Source: Mariniflexile sp. AS56
GTDB taxonomy: Bacteria > Bacteroidota > Bacteroidia > Flavobacteriales > Flavobacteriaceae
Reading direction: 5' to 3'
DNA length: 64,000 bases
NCBI RefSeq assembly: GCF_030552475.1
Contig: NZ_JAUPED010000015.1
Coordinates: 18,127 to 82,126 of the forward strand
The notes below the pieces were generated by a model. That model did not search any database. It was not told where the DNA came from and saw only the letters and a program-made list of their open reading frames with translations. This document shows, one piece after another, positions 17,084 through 24,935 of this stretch. The first letter of the stretch is position 1. Each line of letters starts with the position of its first letter. The position numbers and the translations under genes are program-made.

Positions 17084-18121
17084 TTATTTAGGAATCTGTT
17101 GACTTAAGCAATGCAAAGTGCCAAAACCCCAAATAAAATCGGTGGCAGCAATGCCAATAATTTCTCTGTCTGGAAAGCAATCTGCAATAATGTTTAGCGC
17201 AATACGGTCGTTCGCATCGTTAAAAGTAGGTACTAAAACCGTTTTGTTTAAAATTAAAAAATTAGCATAACTAGCAGGTAACCTAACACCATCAAAATCC
17301 AAGCGTTTGGGCATGGGTAATGTTACTATTTTAGGCTGTTTACCGTTTTCTAAAGTGGCAGCTTCTAAGCGTTTTAAATTGTCTTGAAGCGGTTTGTAGT
17401 TAGCGTCTTTGGTATCGTTTTCAACAACGGTTATAATGGTGTCCTCGTTAACAAAACGCGCCAAATCATCTACATGTCCATGGGTGTCGTCGCCTTCAAC
17501 GCCGTCTCCTAACCAAATGACGTTACTAACTCCTAAGTATTCCTTAAAAACAGCTTCATAGTCTTGTTTGGTGAAACCTTCATTTCTTACTTGTATGTCT
17601 GGGTGTAGCAGGCATTCTTCCGAAGTTAATAAGGTGCCTTTTCCGTTCACATCAATAGCGCCGCCTTCTAAAATAAAAGGCTTGCCTTTATAAGTAGCTT
17701 GTTCTAAAGGAATGTTTAAAAATTCGGCAACTTTAGCGGGTACGTGTTTATCTAGTTTGTAGTTGTTGTATTTTGCCCAACCATTAAAATTAAAGTTGAT
17801 GGCTTTTCTGGAAGTTCCGTTTTTCACAACAATAGGTCCTGAGTCGCGCATCCAACTGCGATTTGTTTTGTGGATAATGAAGGCTATATTTTCTATATTA
17901 ACATGTGCTGTTTCAAGCAGCACCGAAACTTTGCTTTTAAGTTTTTCACTAGCAACTACTAATATAACCTCTTCTACTGAAGCTACTTTTTTAATAAACT
18001 CAACAAAAGCCCATTGTACTGCTTCGTATTTCCCTGGCCAGTCGTTACCATTGTGAGGAAAACATAATAAAATACCTTGTTGTTTTTCCCATTCGGCAGG
18101 AAATATCCAGTTATTTTTCAT
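17084..18121 (-). CDS. aguA: Agmatine deiminase
   Basis: AguA converts agmatine to N-carbamoylputrescine and ammonia. The 345-residue product shows the family features: N-terminal FPAEWEKQQGILLCFPHNGNDWP, the RSWMRDSGPI substrate loop, EGGAIDVNGKGTLL, DDTHGHVDDLARF with the catalytic histidine, and the catalytic cysteine C338 in GFGTLHCLSQQ. Length is close to that of the agmatine deiminase/porphyromonas-type peptidylarginine deiminase family. It lacks a signal peptide, so it acts in the cytosol on agmatine rather than on protein arginine. It follows aguB by 38 bases, which supports the polyamine assignment, and is the last gene of a five-gene minus-strand run. Confidence 0.95.
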   Translation of the reverse strand: MKNNWIFPAEWEKQQGILLCFPHNGNDWPGKYEAVQWAFVEFIKKVASVEEVILVVASEKLKSKVSVLLETAHVNIENIAFIIHKTNRSWMRDSGPIVVKNGTSRKAINFNFNGWAKYNNYKLDKHVPAKVAEFLNIPLEQATYKGKPFILEGGAIDVNGKGTLLTSEECLLHPDIQVRNEGFTKQDYEAVFKEYLGVSNVIWLGDGVEGDDTHGHVDDLARFVNEDTIITVVENDTKDANYKPLQDNLKRLEAATLENGKQPKIVTLPMPKRLDFDGVRLPASYANFLILNKTVLVPTFNDANDRIALNIIADCFPDREIIGIAATDFIWGFGTLHCLSQQIPK

Positions 18122-18159
18122 CCTAATTTTTTTGGAATTTGGAATTTTTTATTTGAATG

Positions 18160-19047
18160 TTAATCGATGACTCTTTTAGTAATATCACCATATTTATCAA
18201 TACGTCTGTCACGTAAAAATGGCCAATTCTGGCGTACATTTTCTTGTAAATTTAAATCGACTTCGGCAATTAATATTTCTTCTTGATCTACGGAAGCTTG
18301 CGCTAAAATTTCACCCTGTGGGCCCGCAATAAATGAAGAACCCCAAAACTCTATACCATTGGTTTCTGGTAGGTATTTTTCTAATCCAATTCTATTTGCT
18401 GCGGCTACATAAACACCGTTTGCTACGGCATGACCACGCATTACGTTCATCCAAGCACCTTGTTGGTTTTCTCCAAATTCTGCTTTTTCTTGTGGGTGCC
18501 ATCCAATAGCGGTTGGGTAAAATAATACTTCGGCACCTTGTAAAGCCGTTAATCTAGCAGCTTCAGGGTACCATTGATCCCAACAAATAAGGGTGCCAAT
18601 ATTTCCTTTCTTTGTTGGAAATGATTTAAAGCCAATATCTCCCGGTGTGAAATAGAATTTTTCGTAAAAATGCGGATCGTCTGGAATATGCATTTTTCTA
18701 TATAAACCAGCTTCTGTACCATCTGTATCAATAATGTAAGCACTGTTGTGATACACACCAGCCATTCTTTTTTCGAAAAAAGGCACAATAATAACCACGC
18801 CTAATTCTTTGGCTAAGGCACTAAACGCATTGAAGGACGTGCTGTATAAAGGTTCCGCGAAAGCGAAATTATCAACATCTTCGCTTTGGCAGAAATAATG
18901 ACTGCTATATAATTCAGGTAATGAAATAACTTCGGCGCCTTGTTTAGCGGCATCTTTTACCCATTGAATACATTTTTTTAGATTGTTTTCGGGCTTGTCG
19001 TTCAAGTTTAATTGAAGAACAGCTATTTTGTATGTGTTTTTAGGCAT
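18160..19047 (-). CDS. aguB: N-carbamoylputrescine amidase
   Basis: AguB hydrolyses N-carbamoylputrescine to putrescine, CO2 and ammonia. The 295-residue product belongs to the nitrilase superfamily, with the catalytic triad visible as E45 (ISLPELYSSH), K118 (LYRKMHIPDD) and C155 (TLICWDQWYPEAARL). The DDPHFYEKFYFTPGD stretch is typical of AguB. It is 47 bases downstream of the DUF6048 gene and 38 upstream of aguA, so the two polyamine steps are co-transcribed. With no arginine decarboxylase (speA) in the window, agmatine must come from a gene elsewhere or from uptake. Confidence 0.95.
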   Translation of the reverse strand: MPKNTYKIAVLQLNLNDKPENNLKKCIQWVKDAAKQGAEVISLPELYSSHYFCQSEDVDNFAFAEPLYSTSFNAFSALAKELGVVIIVPFFEKRMAGVYHNSAYIIDTDGTEAGLYRKMHIPDDPHFYEKFYFTPGDIGFKSFPTKKGNIGTLICWDQWYPEAARLTALQGAEVLFYPTAIGWHPQEKAEFGENQQGAWMNVMRGHAVANGVYVAAANRIGLEKYLPETNGIEFWGSSFIAGPQGEILAQASVDQEEILIAEVDLNLQENVRQNWPFLRDRRIDKYGDITKRVID

Positions 19048-19094
19048 TACTAATTATTGAATGTTTAATACAAATATATATAATTTTAAAAAGA

Positions 19095-19826
19095 CTATTT
19101 ATCCTTCTTATAAAGTGGAATTCTATAAGAAAGGGTATAACTAAACCCAGCACCTATACCGTTACTGTCGTAGGTTTTGTTAAATCCGGGAACGTAAACA
19201 TTCTCGAAATTATTTGGTTCTGTTTGGCTTGCCATGATTTTTAGCTGCACATTTAAGCCTAAATAGAGATTGGTTAACAACTCTGCCTTAATACCAAGTA
19301 TAATTTCTCCCCAAAAAGCGGTTAAGCCATTAAACTCTTGTACATCGGTTGATGCATACTGTGGTGACCAGTATGGGTTGGTTGTATAAATACTGTAACT
19401 ATTAATGTTTTGGCTAAATGTACTTGCACCAACACGAAAACCAGCATAAATCATATTATCCATGTCTAGCCAGTTTTGATATAAATTGTAGTCTATACCT
19501 GCTTTTAGGTAACTTCCACTGGTGGTTACGTCAAGATAATCAGTAATTGTGTTTTTTTCTTCAATACCAATTTCTCCGGCAAGGTATAAACGTTTCTTTA
19601 ATCGGAAATCGGCCATCACTTCAAACCCGGTATAATCATCATCAATAAAAGAGCGTACTAGTTTGCCAATATCTCCACCTACTCGAAGTCCGTATTTCTC
19701 TTTAATTTTAATAGAATCTTTAACGGCAGTTGTACTAGTATCTTCTTGAGCGTTTAAAGACACAGAAAACAAAAGCATACACGCTAGGCTACTAATGAAA
19801 TATGTTAAAATGTGTTTCTGTTTCAT
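19095..19826 (-). CDS. DUF6048 family outer-membrane beta-barrel protein
   Basis: The product has 243 residues with a signal peptide (1-26, ending LNAQE). The mature part is made of alternating amphipathic strands (GLRVGGDIGKLV, GFEVMADFRLKKRLYLAGEIG, SYLKAGIDYNLY, MIYAGFRVGASTF), ends with an aromatic-rich strand near the C-terminus, and looks like an 8-10 stranded outer-membrane barrel. I link it to DUF6048, a Flavobacteriia family, from memory. Its start overlaps the end of the DUF6452 gene by 35 bases in another frame, indicating tight translational coupling. The conserved pairing suggests that the lipoprotein and the barrel act together; the role is unknown. Confidence 0.82.
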   Translation of the reverse strand: MKQKHILTYFISSLACMLLFSVSLNAQEDTSTTAVKDSIKIKEKYGLRVGGDIGKLVRSFIDDDYTGFEVMADFRLKKRLYLAGEIGIEEKNTITDYLDVTTSGSYLKAGIDYNLYQNWLDMDNMIYAGFRVGASTFSQNINSYSIYTTNPYWSPQYASTDVQEFNGLTAFWGEIILGIKAELLTNLYLGLNVQLKIMASQTEPNNFENVYVPGFNKTYDSNGIGAGFSYTLSYRIPLYKKDK

Positions 19827-20340
19827 CTTCTACAGATTGGTTTTCGTTTAGAGGTTGTCTTGATTTTATCCAATTGTCGCTATCTGGTTCAACGGTAAAT
19901 GTTACGTTTTTATAAATGGTTTTATACCCACAAGCACGCGATACATATACTTCTTCTCGTGTATAAGTGATGGTAACGATATCGATATTGCCATCGTAAT
20001 AATCATCGCTTGTATCATCCGTAGTGCCATTATCATTTACAAAAGTGTCTTTTATAAGGGCGTATTCTGTTGAGTCAGCATCGGTTTTTAGAGGTAAAAC
20101 AATTTGAGTTGTAGATACAATGGTGTATCCAGATAAAACAGCATCGTTACCAATACCGCCAACTAGTAATTTAGAGATGCTTTTTTTACTGTCTTGGTCG
20201 TCAATATCGTAAGCATCTATAATTAAACTAGGCGTTGTTGGGGTGCTTTCCGGACAAATGTCGTCACGTTCACAACTTGTAGTCATTCCTATTCCCGAAA
20301 TAATTAGAAGAATAAAAAGTAGATTTGTTTTTTTCATCAA
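19792..20340 (-). CDS. DUF6452 family lipoprotein
   Basis: The product has 182 residues with a lipoprotein signal (hydrophobic core LLFILLIISGIG, lipobox MTTSC, lipidation at about C23). The mature part has an acidic region and beta-rich segments (ATQ-free; TQIVLPLKTDADSTEYALI, VDIVTITYTREEVYVSRACGYKTIYKNVTF). The pattern matches DUF6452, which in flavobacteria lies between rlmD and DUF6048 genes, as here; this is recollection. It is 82 bases after rlmD and overlaps the DUF6048 gene by 35 bases. Its outer-membrane anchoring and barrel partner suggest an envelope role. Confidence 0.82.
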   Translation of the reverse strand: MMKKTNLLFILLIISGIGMTTSCERDDICPESTPTTPSLIIDAYDIDDQDSKKSISKLLVGGIGNDAVLSGYTIVSTTQIVLPLKTDADSTEYALIKDTFVNDNGTTDDTSDDYYDGNIDIVTITYTREEVYVSRACGYKTIYKNVTFTVEPDSDNWIKSRQPLNENQSVEDETETHFNIFH

Positions 20341-20422
20341 TCTCTTTAATATGTTTATTTGTTGATGGGTTTAATCGATGTGAATCTATCAAATTTTTTA
20401 AACCTGGCAACGTTTTAACTTA

Positions 20423-21832
20423 CTATCGTTTTTCTAAAAGCACTACATTTTCAACATGAAAAGTTTGTGGAAACATATCCACTGCTTGGGTTTTAGTTAC
20501 TTTATACATAGCATCCATCAATTCTAGATCTCTGGCCTGCGTTGCACTATTACAGCTTACATATACTATTTTTGCAGGTGCAATATTTAATATTTGTTGA
20601 ACCACATCTTTATGCATTCCATCACGTGGTGGATCTGTAATAATAATATCTGGTTGCCCGTGAGCCGCTATAAAGGCATCATTAAAAACGTGCTTCATAT
20701 CTCCTACAAAGAATTCAACGTTATTAATACCATTTAATTGTGCGTTTTCTTTAGCAGCAGTAATGGCATCTGGCACCGCTTCTACACCAATTACTTTATC
20801 AGCTTGTTTTGCAACAAACTGAGCAATGGTTCCTGTACCCGTATATAAATCGTAAACAAGTTCAGAACCTGTTAAACCTGCAAAATCTCTGGTTATTTTA
20901 TACAATTCAAAAGCTTGTTCTGAATTGGTTTGATAAAACGATTTGGCATTAATTTTGAATTTCAAGCCTTCCATTTCCTCAAAAATATGGTCTTGACCTT
21001 TATAGCAAACCACTTCTTGATCGTAAATAGTATCATTCGCTTTTTCGTTGATGATATATTGTAATGAGGTTATCTGCGGAAAGGTTTCAGCAAGATAATC
21101 TAACAACATGATACGTTTGGCTTCATCTTCTTTGAAAAATTGAATCACAATCATGATATCGCCCGTACTAGAAGTACGTACCATCATGGTTCGCAATAAG
21201 CCCGTTTGATTTCTGGTATTGAAGAATTCAAAATCATTATCTAGCGCAAATTGTTTCACCGCGTTTCGAATAGCGTTTGAAGGATCGGCTTGTAAATGAC
21301 ATTTATTTATGTTAAGAATCTTGTCCCACATTCCAGGAATATGAAAGCCTAAAGCGTTTCTGTCACCTAAATCGGCATCAGAGTCTACTTCTTCTTGTGT
21401 TAACCAACGGCTATCACTAAAAGAAAATTCCATTTTATTTCTGTAGAAATACTGTGAAGCAGCTCCTAAAATAGGCGTTATTTCTGGTAATTCAACATGC
21501 CCAATGCGTGTTAAATTATTGGTGACTTCTTTTTGTTTGTAATACAATTGGTGTTCGTACCCCATATCTTGCCACTTGCAACCACCGCACACGCCAAAAT
21601 GTTCGCAGGCAGGCGTGGTTCGCTTATCAGATAATTTATGAAATACGGTCGCTTTGGCTTCGTAGTAAGCTTTTCGTGCTTTAAATGTTTGTACATCTAC
21701 CACATCGCCAGGTACGGTATTGGATAGAAAAATAACCTTTCCATCGGGTGCTTTAGCAATGGTTTTTCCCTTTGCACCAGCATCTATAACTTCAACGTTT
21801 GTAAACGCTTGCTTTTTTCTTCTTTTTGACAT
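20423..21832 (-). CDS. rlmD: 23S rRNA (uracil-1939-C5)-methyltransferase
   Basis: RlmD methylates U1939 of 23S rRNA using SAM. The 469-residue product has an N-terminal TRAM domain (about 5-60, IDAGAKGKTIAKAPDGKVIFLSN split over strands), the iron-sulfur cluster cysteines in CEHFGVCGGCKWQ plus a later cysteine, the SAM site VYDLYTGTGTIAQF, the DPPRDG motif and the catalytic cysteine in IVYVSCNS. It heads a minus-strand operon with two envelope genes and aguBA. The ATG at 21832 lies only four bases from a perfect -7 box, implying a leaderless message. Confidence 0.95.
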   Translation of the reverse strand: MSKRRKKQAFTNVEVIDAGAKGKTIAKAPDGKVIFLSNTVPGDVVDVQTFKARKAYYEAKATVFHKLSDKRTTPACEHFGVCGGCKWQDMGYEHQLYYKQKEVTNNLTRIGHVELPEITPILGAASQYFYRNKMEFSFSDSRWLTQEEVDSDADLGDRNALGFHIPGMWDKILNINKCHLQADPSNAIRNAVKQFALDNDFEFFNTRNQTGLLRTMMVRTSSTGDIMIVIQFFKEDEAKRIMLLDYLAETFPQITSLQYIINEKANDTIYDQEVVCYKGQDHIFEEMEGLKFKINAKSFYQTNSEQAFELYKITRDFAGLTGSELVYDLYTGTGTIAQFVAKQADKVIGVEAVPDAITAAKENAQLNGINNVEFFVGDMKHVFNDAFIAAHGQPDIIITDPPRDGMHKDVVQQILNIAPAKIVYVSCNSATQARDLELMDAMYKVTKTQAVDMFPQTFHVENVVLLEKR

Positions 21833-21836
21833 GCTG

Positions 21837-21844
21837 CAAAAGTA
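21837..21844 (-). promoter_or_regulatory. -7 box (TACTTTTG) directly before rlmD
   Basis: Minus strand TACTTTTG followed by CAGC and the ATG. Transcription would start at or beside the start codon. Confidence 0.5.
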
Positions 21845-21902
21845 ATGAAACGATTTGCGATTTACGATTTTTGATTAACGATTTTTGATGCTTTTCTGAA
21901 TA

Positions 21903-21931
21903 TTTGAATTACAGAAATATTTAGTAACTTG
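21903..21931 (+). promoter_or_regulatory. Probable rocD promoter
   Basis: TTTG (21903-21906), 18 bases, then TAACTTG (one T short of TAnnTTTG) followed by C. It predicts a leader of about 100 nt. Confidence 0.45.
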
Positions 21932-21939
21932 CACGTCTA

Positions 21940-22015
21940 TCTGGGGATGATTTCTCTCCCACGCTGCTTTTTCGAACACTTCGAAAGAATAAAGGTACAG
22001 TAGGAATGGTTATTT
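21940..22015 (+). promoter_or_regulatory. Structured leader of rocD
   Basis: Three helices can be drawn: TGGGGA with TCTCCCA (one bulge, 21942-21961), TTTCGAA/TTCGAAA with a three-base loop (21970-21986), and AATAA/TTATT (about 21988-22014). I recognise no described riboswitch class; this is a candidate cis-regulatory RNA. Confidence 0.35.
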
Positions 22016-22038
22016 TATCAATTTTAAATTAAATTAAA

Positions 22039-23283
22039 ATGGCTGTTTTAGAAAAATTAACACCACAAGAAGTAATTGCATTAGAAAACAAGTATGGCGC
22101 ACACAACTACCACCCGCTCCCTGTTGTATTAAGTAAAGGGGAAGGCGTTTTTGTATGGGACGTAGAAGGCAAGAAGTATTATGATTTTTTATCGGCATAT
22201 TCCGCTGTAAATCAAGGTCACTGCCACCCTAAAATTGTTAATGCGATGGTGCATCAAGCACAAACATTAACCTTAACATCGCGTGCCTTTTTTAACGATG
22301 TGTTAGGTAAGTATGAGGAATTTGCATGTAAATTCTTTGGCTTCGACAAATTATTACCCATGAATACGGGTGCCGAAGCTGTAGAAACGGCATTGAAATT
22401 ATGTAGAAAATGGGCCTATGAGGTAAAAGGTATCGATGAAAATGAAGCTGAAATTATTGTTTGTGAAAATAATTTTCACGGCCGTACCACTACCATTATT
22501 TCATTTTCGAACGATCCTGTGGCTCGTAAAAATTTCGGACCATACACAAAGGGTTTCATTAAAATTGAATACAATAATTTAGAAGCTTTAGAAGCTACTT
22601 TAAAAAGCAACCCCAATGTAGCAGGTTTTTTAGTAGAACCTATACAAGGTGAAGCTGGGGTTTATGTGCCACAAGAAGGGTATTTAGCTAAAGCGAAAGC
22701 ATTGTGCGAAAGCTATAATGTTTTGTTTATTGCAGATGAAGTACAAACGGGTATTGCGCGTACAGGTAAACTGTTGGCAGTAGATCATGAAAATGTAAAA
22801 CCAGATGTTTTAGTTTTAGGTAAAGCGATTAGTGGCGGTGTTTATCCGGTATCTGCGGTTTTGGCGAACAATAGCGTTATGGATGTTATTAAACCAGGAA
22901 ACCACGGTAGTACTTTTGGAGGAAATCCTGTGGCTGCTGCAGTAGCTATTGCAGCTTTAGAGGTTGTTCAAGATGAAAAATTAGCAGAAAATGCTGAAGC
23001 TTTAGGTAACTTGTTTAGAAGTGAATTGAATAAATTTATTGAAACAAGTTCTATTATAAACCTAGTGCGCGGTAAAGGTTTGTTAAATGCGATTGTGATA
23101 AACGATAGCGAAGAAAGCGATACCGCTTGGAATATTTGTTTAGCATTACGCGATAATGGTTTATTGGCAAAACCAACCCATGGAAATATCATTCGTTTTG
23201 CACCTCCTTTAGTAATGACTAAAGAGCAGTTATTAGACTGTGTCCACATCATCACTAAAACACTTAAACAATTTGAAAAGTAG
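22039..23283 (+). CDS. rocD: Ornithine--oxo-acid transaminase
   Basis: RocD moves the delta-amino group of ornithine to 2-oxoglutarate, giving glutamate semialdehyde, and feeds arginine/ornithine breakdown or proline synthesis. The 414-residue product is a class III PLP aminotransferase: [44 protein letters not shown] split at the N-terminus, [42 protein letters not shown], and the PLP lysine in [10 protein letters not shown]. The family pattern ([14 protein letters not shown] with no acetylornithine-type changes) favours ornithine over acetylornithine. It is monocistronic with a structured leader and a strong terminator. Confidence 0.93.
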   Translation: MAVLEKLTPQEVIALENKYGAHNYHPLPVVLSKGEGVFVWDVEGKKYYDFLSAYSAVNQGHCHPKIVNAMVHQAQTLTLTSRAFFNDVLGKYEEFACKFFGFDKLLPMNTGAEAVETALKLCRKWAYEVKGIDENEAEIIVCENNFHGRTTTIISFSNDPVARKNFGPYTKGFIKIEYNNLEALEATLKSNPNVAGFLVEPIQGEAGVYVPQEGYLAKAKALCESYNVLFIADEVQTGIARTGKLLAVDHENVKPDVLVLGKAISGGVYPVSAVLANNSVMDVIKPGNHGSTFGGNPVAAAVAIAALEVVQDEKLAENAEALGNLFRSELNKFIETSSIINLVRGKGLLNAIVINDSEESDTAWNICLALRDNGLLAKPTHGNIIRFAPPLVMTKEQLLDCVHIITKTLKQFEK

Positions 23284-23303
23284 TTTTATAAATGTTTAGA
23301 TAT

Positions 23304-23333
23304 AAAAAAAGCGACCAATTGGTCGCTTTTTTT
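23304..23333. terminator. Bidirectional terminator after rocD
   Basis: A perfect 30-base palindrome: seven A, GCGACCAATTGGTCGC, seven T. It serves rocD and the convergent CCC-motif gene. Confidence 0.93.
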
Positions 23334-23354
23334 ATGTTTAAAGACAAGGTTGAA

Positions 23355-23687
23355 TTAATTACCTTGTAAGCCTTTTTGATAGCCTTCCATAAATTGTTCG
23401 ATAATATCTTTGCGTTTTTCAAAACCGCCCGTAGATAAATCGTAAACGTTAATTAGTAAGGTAATAGCACAAATAATGGTTACTACTAAGGCAACTATTT
23501 TAGCTGTATTCATAGCATTTTTATCACCTTCAAAGTCGTCTGGGTTTAATTCTGCTTCTTGTATTTTTTTGTGAGAAATATAGTAGGCAGGACCCGCAAA
23601 TACAATTCCAAAACCACCTAGGCAACAGCATAGTAACCCTAGTATTGATAGTATGTAAATGAGCGTTGTGTTAAGATTTTTGTTCAT
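23355..23687 (-). CDS. CCC-motif small membrane protein
   Basis: The product has 110 residues with two predicted membrane segments (about 8-38 and 64-86). The first contains LLCCCLGG followed by GIVFAGPAYYISHKK, and the linker has NPDDFEGDKNAMNTAK, an arrangement that resembles CD225/dispanin-like proteins and the flavobacterial CCC-motif membrane proteins I remember. The cysteine triplet could be acylated. It follows the DUF2752 gene by 20 bases on the same strand, and this pairing recurs in flavobacteria to my knowledge. Function is unknown. Confidence 0.8.
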   Translation of the reverse strand: MNKNLNTTLIYILSILGLLCCCLGGFGIVFAGPAYYISHKKIQEAELNPDDFEGDKNAMNTAKIVALVVTIICAITLLINVYDLSTGGFEKRKDIIEQFMEGYQKGLQGN

Positions 23688-23707
23688 AAATTGGTTGTTA
23701 GTTTGTG

Positions 23708-23989
23708 TTAGATGTTCTTAATTATAAAACTAACAATTATTACTATAACAGATGTAATTGCAAGTGCATTTATAACTTTGTTAGCGTATTTTATTTTTAA
23801 AAAGAAGGAGGCTATTATAAAAAAAGCCAAAGGAATAAGCGTGTAAATTGCAGGATACATATAAAAAGCGGCAACAAAATCGCCTTGAAATACAAGTAAA
23901 AAAGAACGCTGAAACCCACAGCCCATACAGTCAAAACCAAATAGTTTTTTATTTAAGCAGGGTAACATATAATCTTCTAAAGCTTGCAT
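23708..23989 (-). CDS. DUF2752 membrane protein
   Basis: The product has 93 residues. It shows the DUF2752 layout: an N-terminal cysteine (C11), then FGFDCMGCGFQRSFLLVFQGDF, followed by two hydrophobic segments (about 45-64 and 70-90). The CxxCG-x-x-R motif is characteristic. The family is of unknown function. It is the first gene of a two-gene minus-strand unit with the CCC-motif protein, and it diverges from the small membrane protein gene at 24181. Confidence 0.85.
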   Translation of the reverse strand: MQALEDYMLPCLNKKLFGFDCMGCGFQRSFLLVFQGDFVAAFYMYPAIYTLIPLAFFIIASFFLKIKYANKVINALAITSVIVIIVSFIIKNI

Positions 23990-24180
23990 TTTGTATTTTT
24001 AAACGGCAACCAAAATTATAAAAATTATAAGCATGTTTGAAGTTTTATACGGTGATAATTTTTATAAAATGTCTTCCTATAATTGTAATGTCTTGGTTTG
24101 CTATCAAAATTCATTTTGCAGATGCCTTCAATAACTCTAATTTTTGATGTAATTTTGGACTTTAAATTCCTATATTAATA

Positions 24181-24360
24181 ATGAAATATTTAAACTATAT
24201 TTTTATAGTGCTTGGTGCTATAGTGGCTATTTATGCCAAAACCGGAACAGAACAAAGTCAGTCGATTTTAATTGGAGGTATTGTGCTATTAATGGTTGGT
24301 ATTTATAGAGTGTCAAAAACAATTCCGAGTAGGGATGAAGACGATTTGAATAACGAATAA
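24181..24360 (+). CDS. Small two-helix membrane protein (59 residues)
   Basis: ATG at 24181 gives 59 codons and a TAA, ending 11 bases before the Smr gene. The first half, starting MKYLNYIFIVLGAIVAIYAK, is one membrane helix; after a short polar turn (TGTEQSQS) a second helix ILIGGIVLLMVGIYRVSK follows, then an acidic tail (RDEDDLNNE). Signs of real coding are the clean two-helix hairpin, codon use like its neighbours, and close spacing to the Smr gene, with which it is probably co-transcribed. I recognise no family. It could be a membrane partner of the Smr protein, but that is only context. Confidence 0.7.
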   Translation: MKYLNYIFIVLGAIVAIYAKTGTEQSQSILIGGIVLLMVGIYRVSKTIPSRDEDDLNNE

Positions 24361-24371
24361 AATTAAAAACT

Positions 24372-24935
24372 ATGGTTTTTGAAGTAGGTGATAAGGTTTT
24401 GGTTATGGATGAGGCCATGTCTGGTGTTGTGAAAAAAATAGTTGGTAATACTATTTCAGTCGAAACAACGGATGGTTTTTTACTCGATTTTGAAAGTAAC
24501 GAGTTGGTGAAAGTTTCTTCCAAAGAAAACATGAAGAAAGAGTTGTTTTCACATGCGAGTGCTATTTCAGCATTAAAAGAAAAAGAGCAATTTCCAAAAA
24601 GAAAGCAGCCAAAGGTGAAAGCTAAAGAGCGTTTTGAGCCTACTATGGAAGTCGATTTGCACATCAATCAGCTAGTCAAGTCACCAAGAGGGATGAACAA
24701 TCACGATATGCTAACGCTGCAATTAGATACAGCCAGACGCCAATTAGATTTTGCTATTTCAAAACGTATTCAAAAAATAGTTTTTATACATGGCGTGGGC
24801 GAAGGCGTACTTAAAGTGGAATTAGAATACCTTTTTGGACGTTACAACAATGTGAAATTCTACGATGCCAACTACCAAAAATATGGAGTTGGTGCTACCG
24901 AAGTTTATATATTTCAGAATGTATCTAACGGTTAA
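24372..24935 (+). CDS. Smr domain protein
   Basis: The product has 187 residues. The N-terminal 50 residues form a small beta domain (FEVGDKVLVMDEAMSGVVKKI); after a Lys-rich linker the Smr domain runs from about 95 to 185, with the MEVDLHI motif, IHGVGEGVLK (the HGxG loop) and GVGATEVYI. Smr domains, as in MutS2, are linked to nucleic-acid nicking or RNA cleavage; here there is no MutS ATPase part, so this is a free-standing Smr protein. Its stop codon overlaps the end of the convergent lipoprotein gene by four bases. Confidence 0.88.
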   Translation: MVFEVGDKVLVMDEAMSGVVKKIVGNTISVETTDGFLLDFESNELVKVSSKENMKKELFSHASAISALKEKEQFPKRKQPKVKAKERFEPTMEVDLHINQLVKSPRGMNNHDMLTLQLDTARRQLDFAISKRIQKIVFIHGVGEGVLKVELEYLFGRYNNVKFYDANYQKYGVGATEVYIFQNVSNG

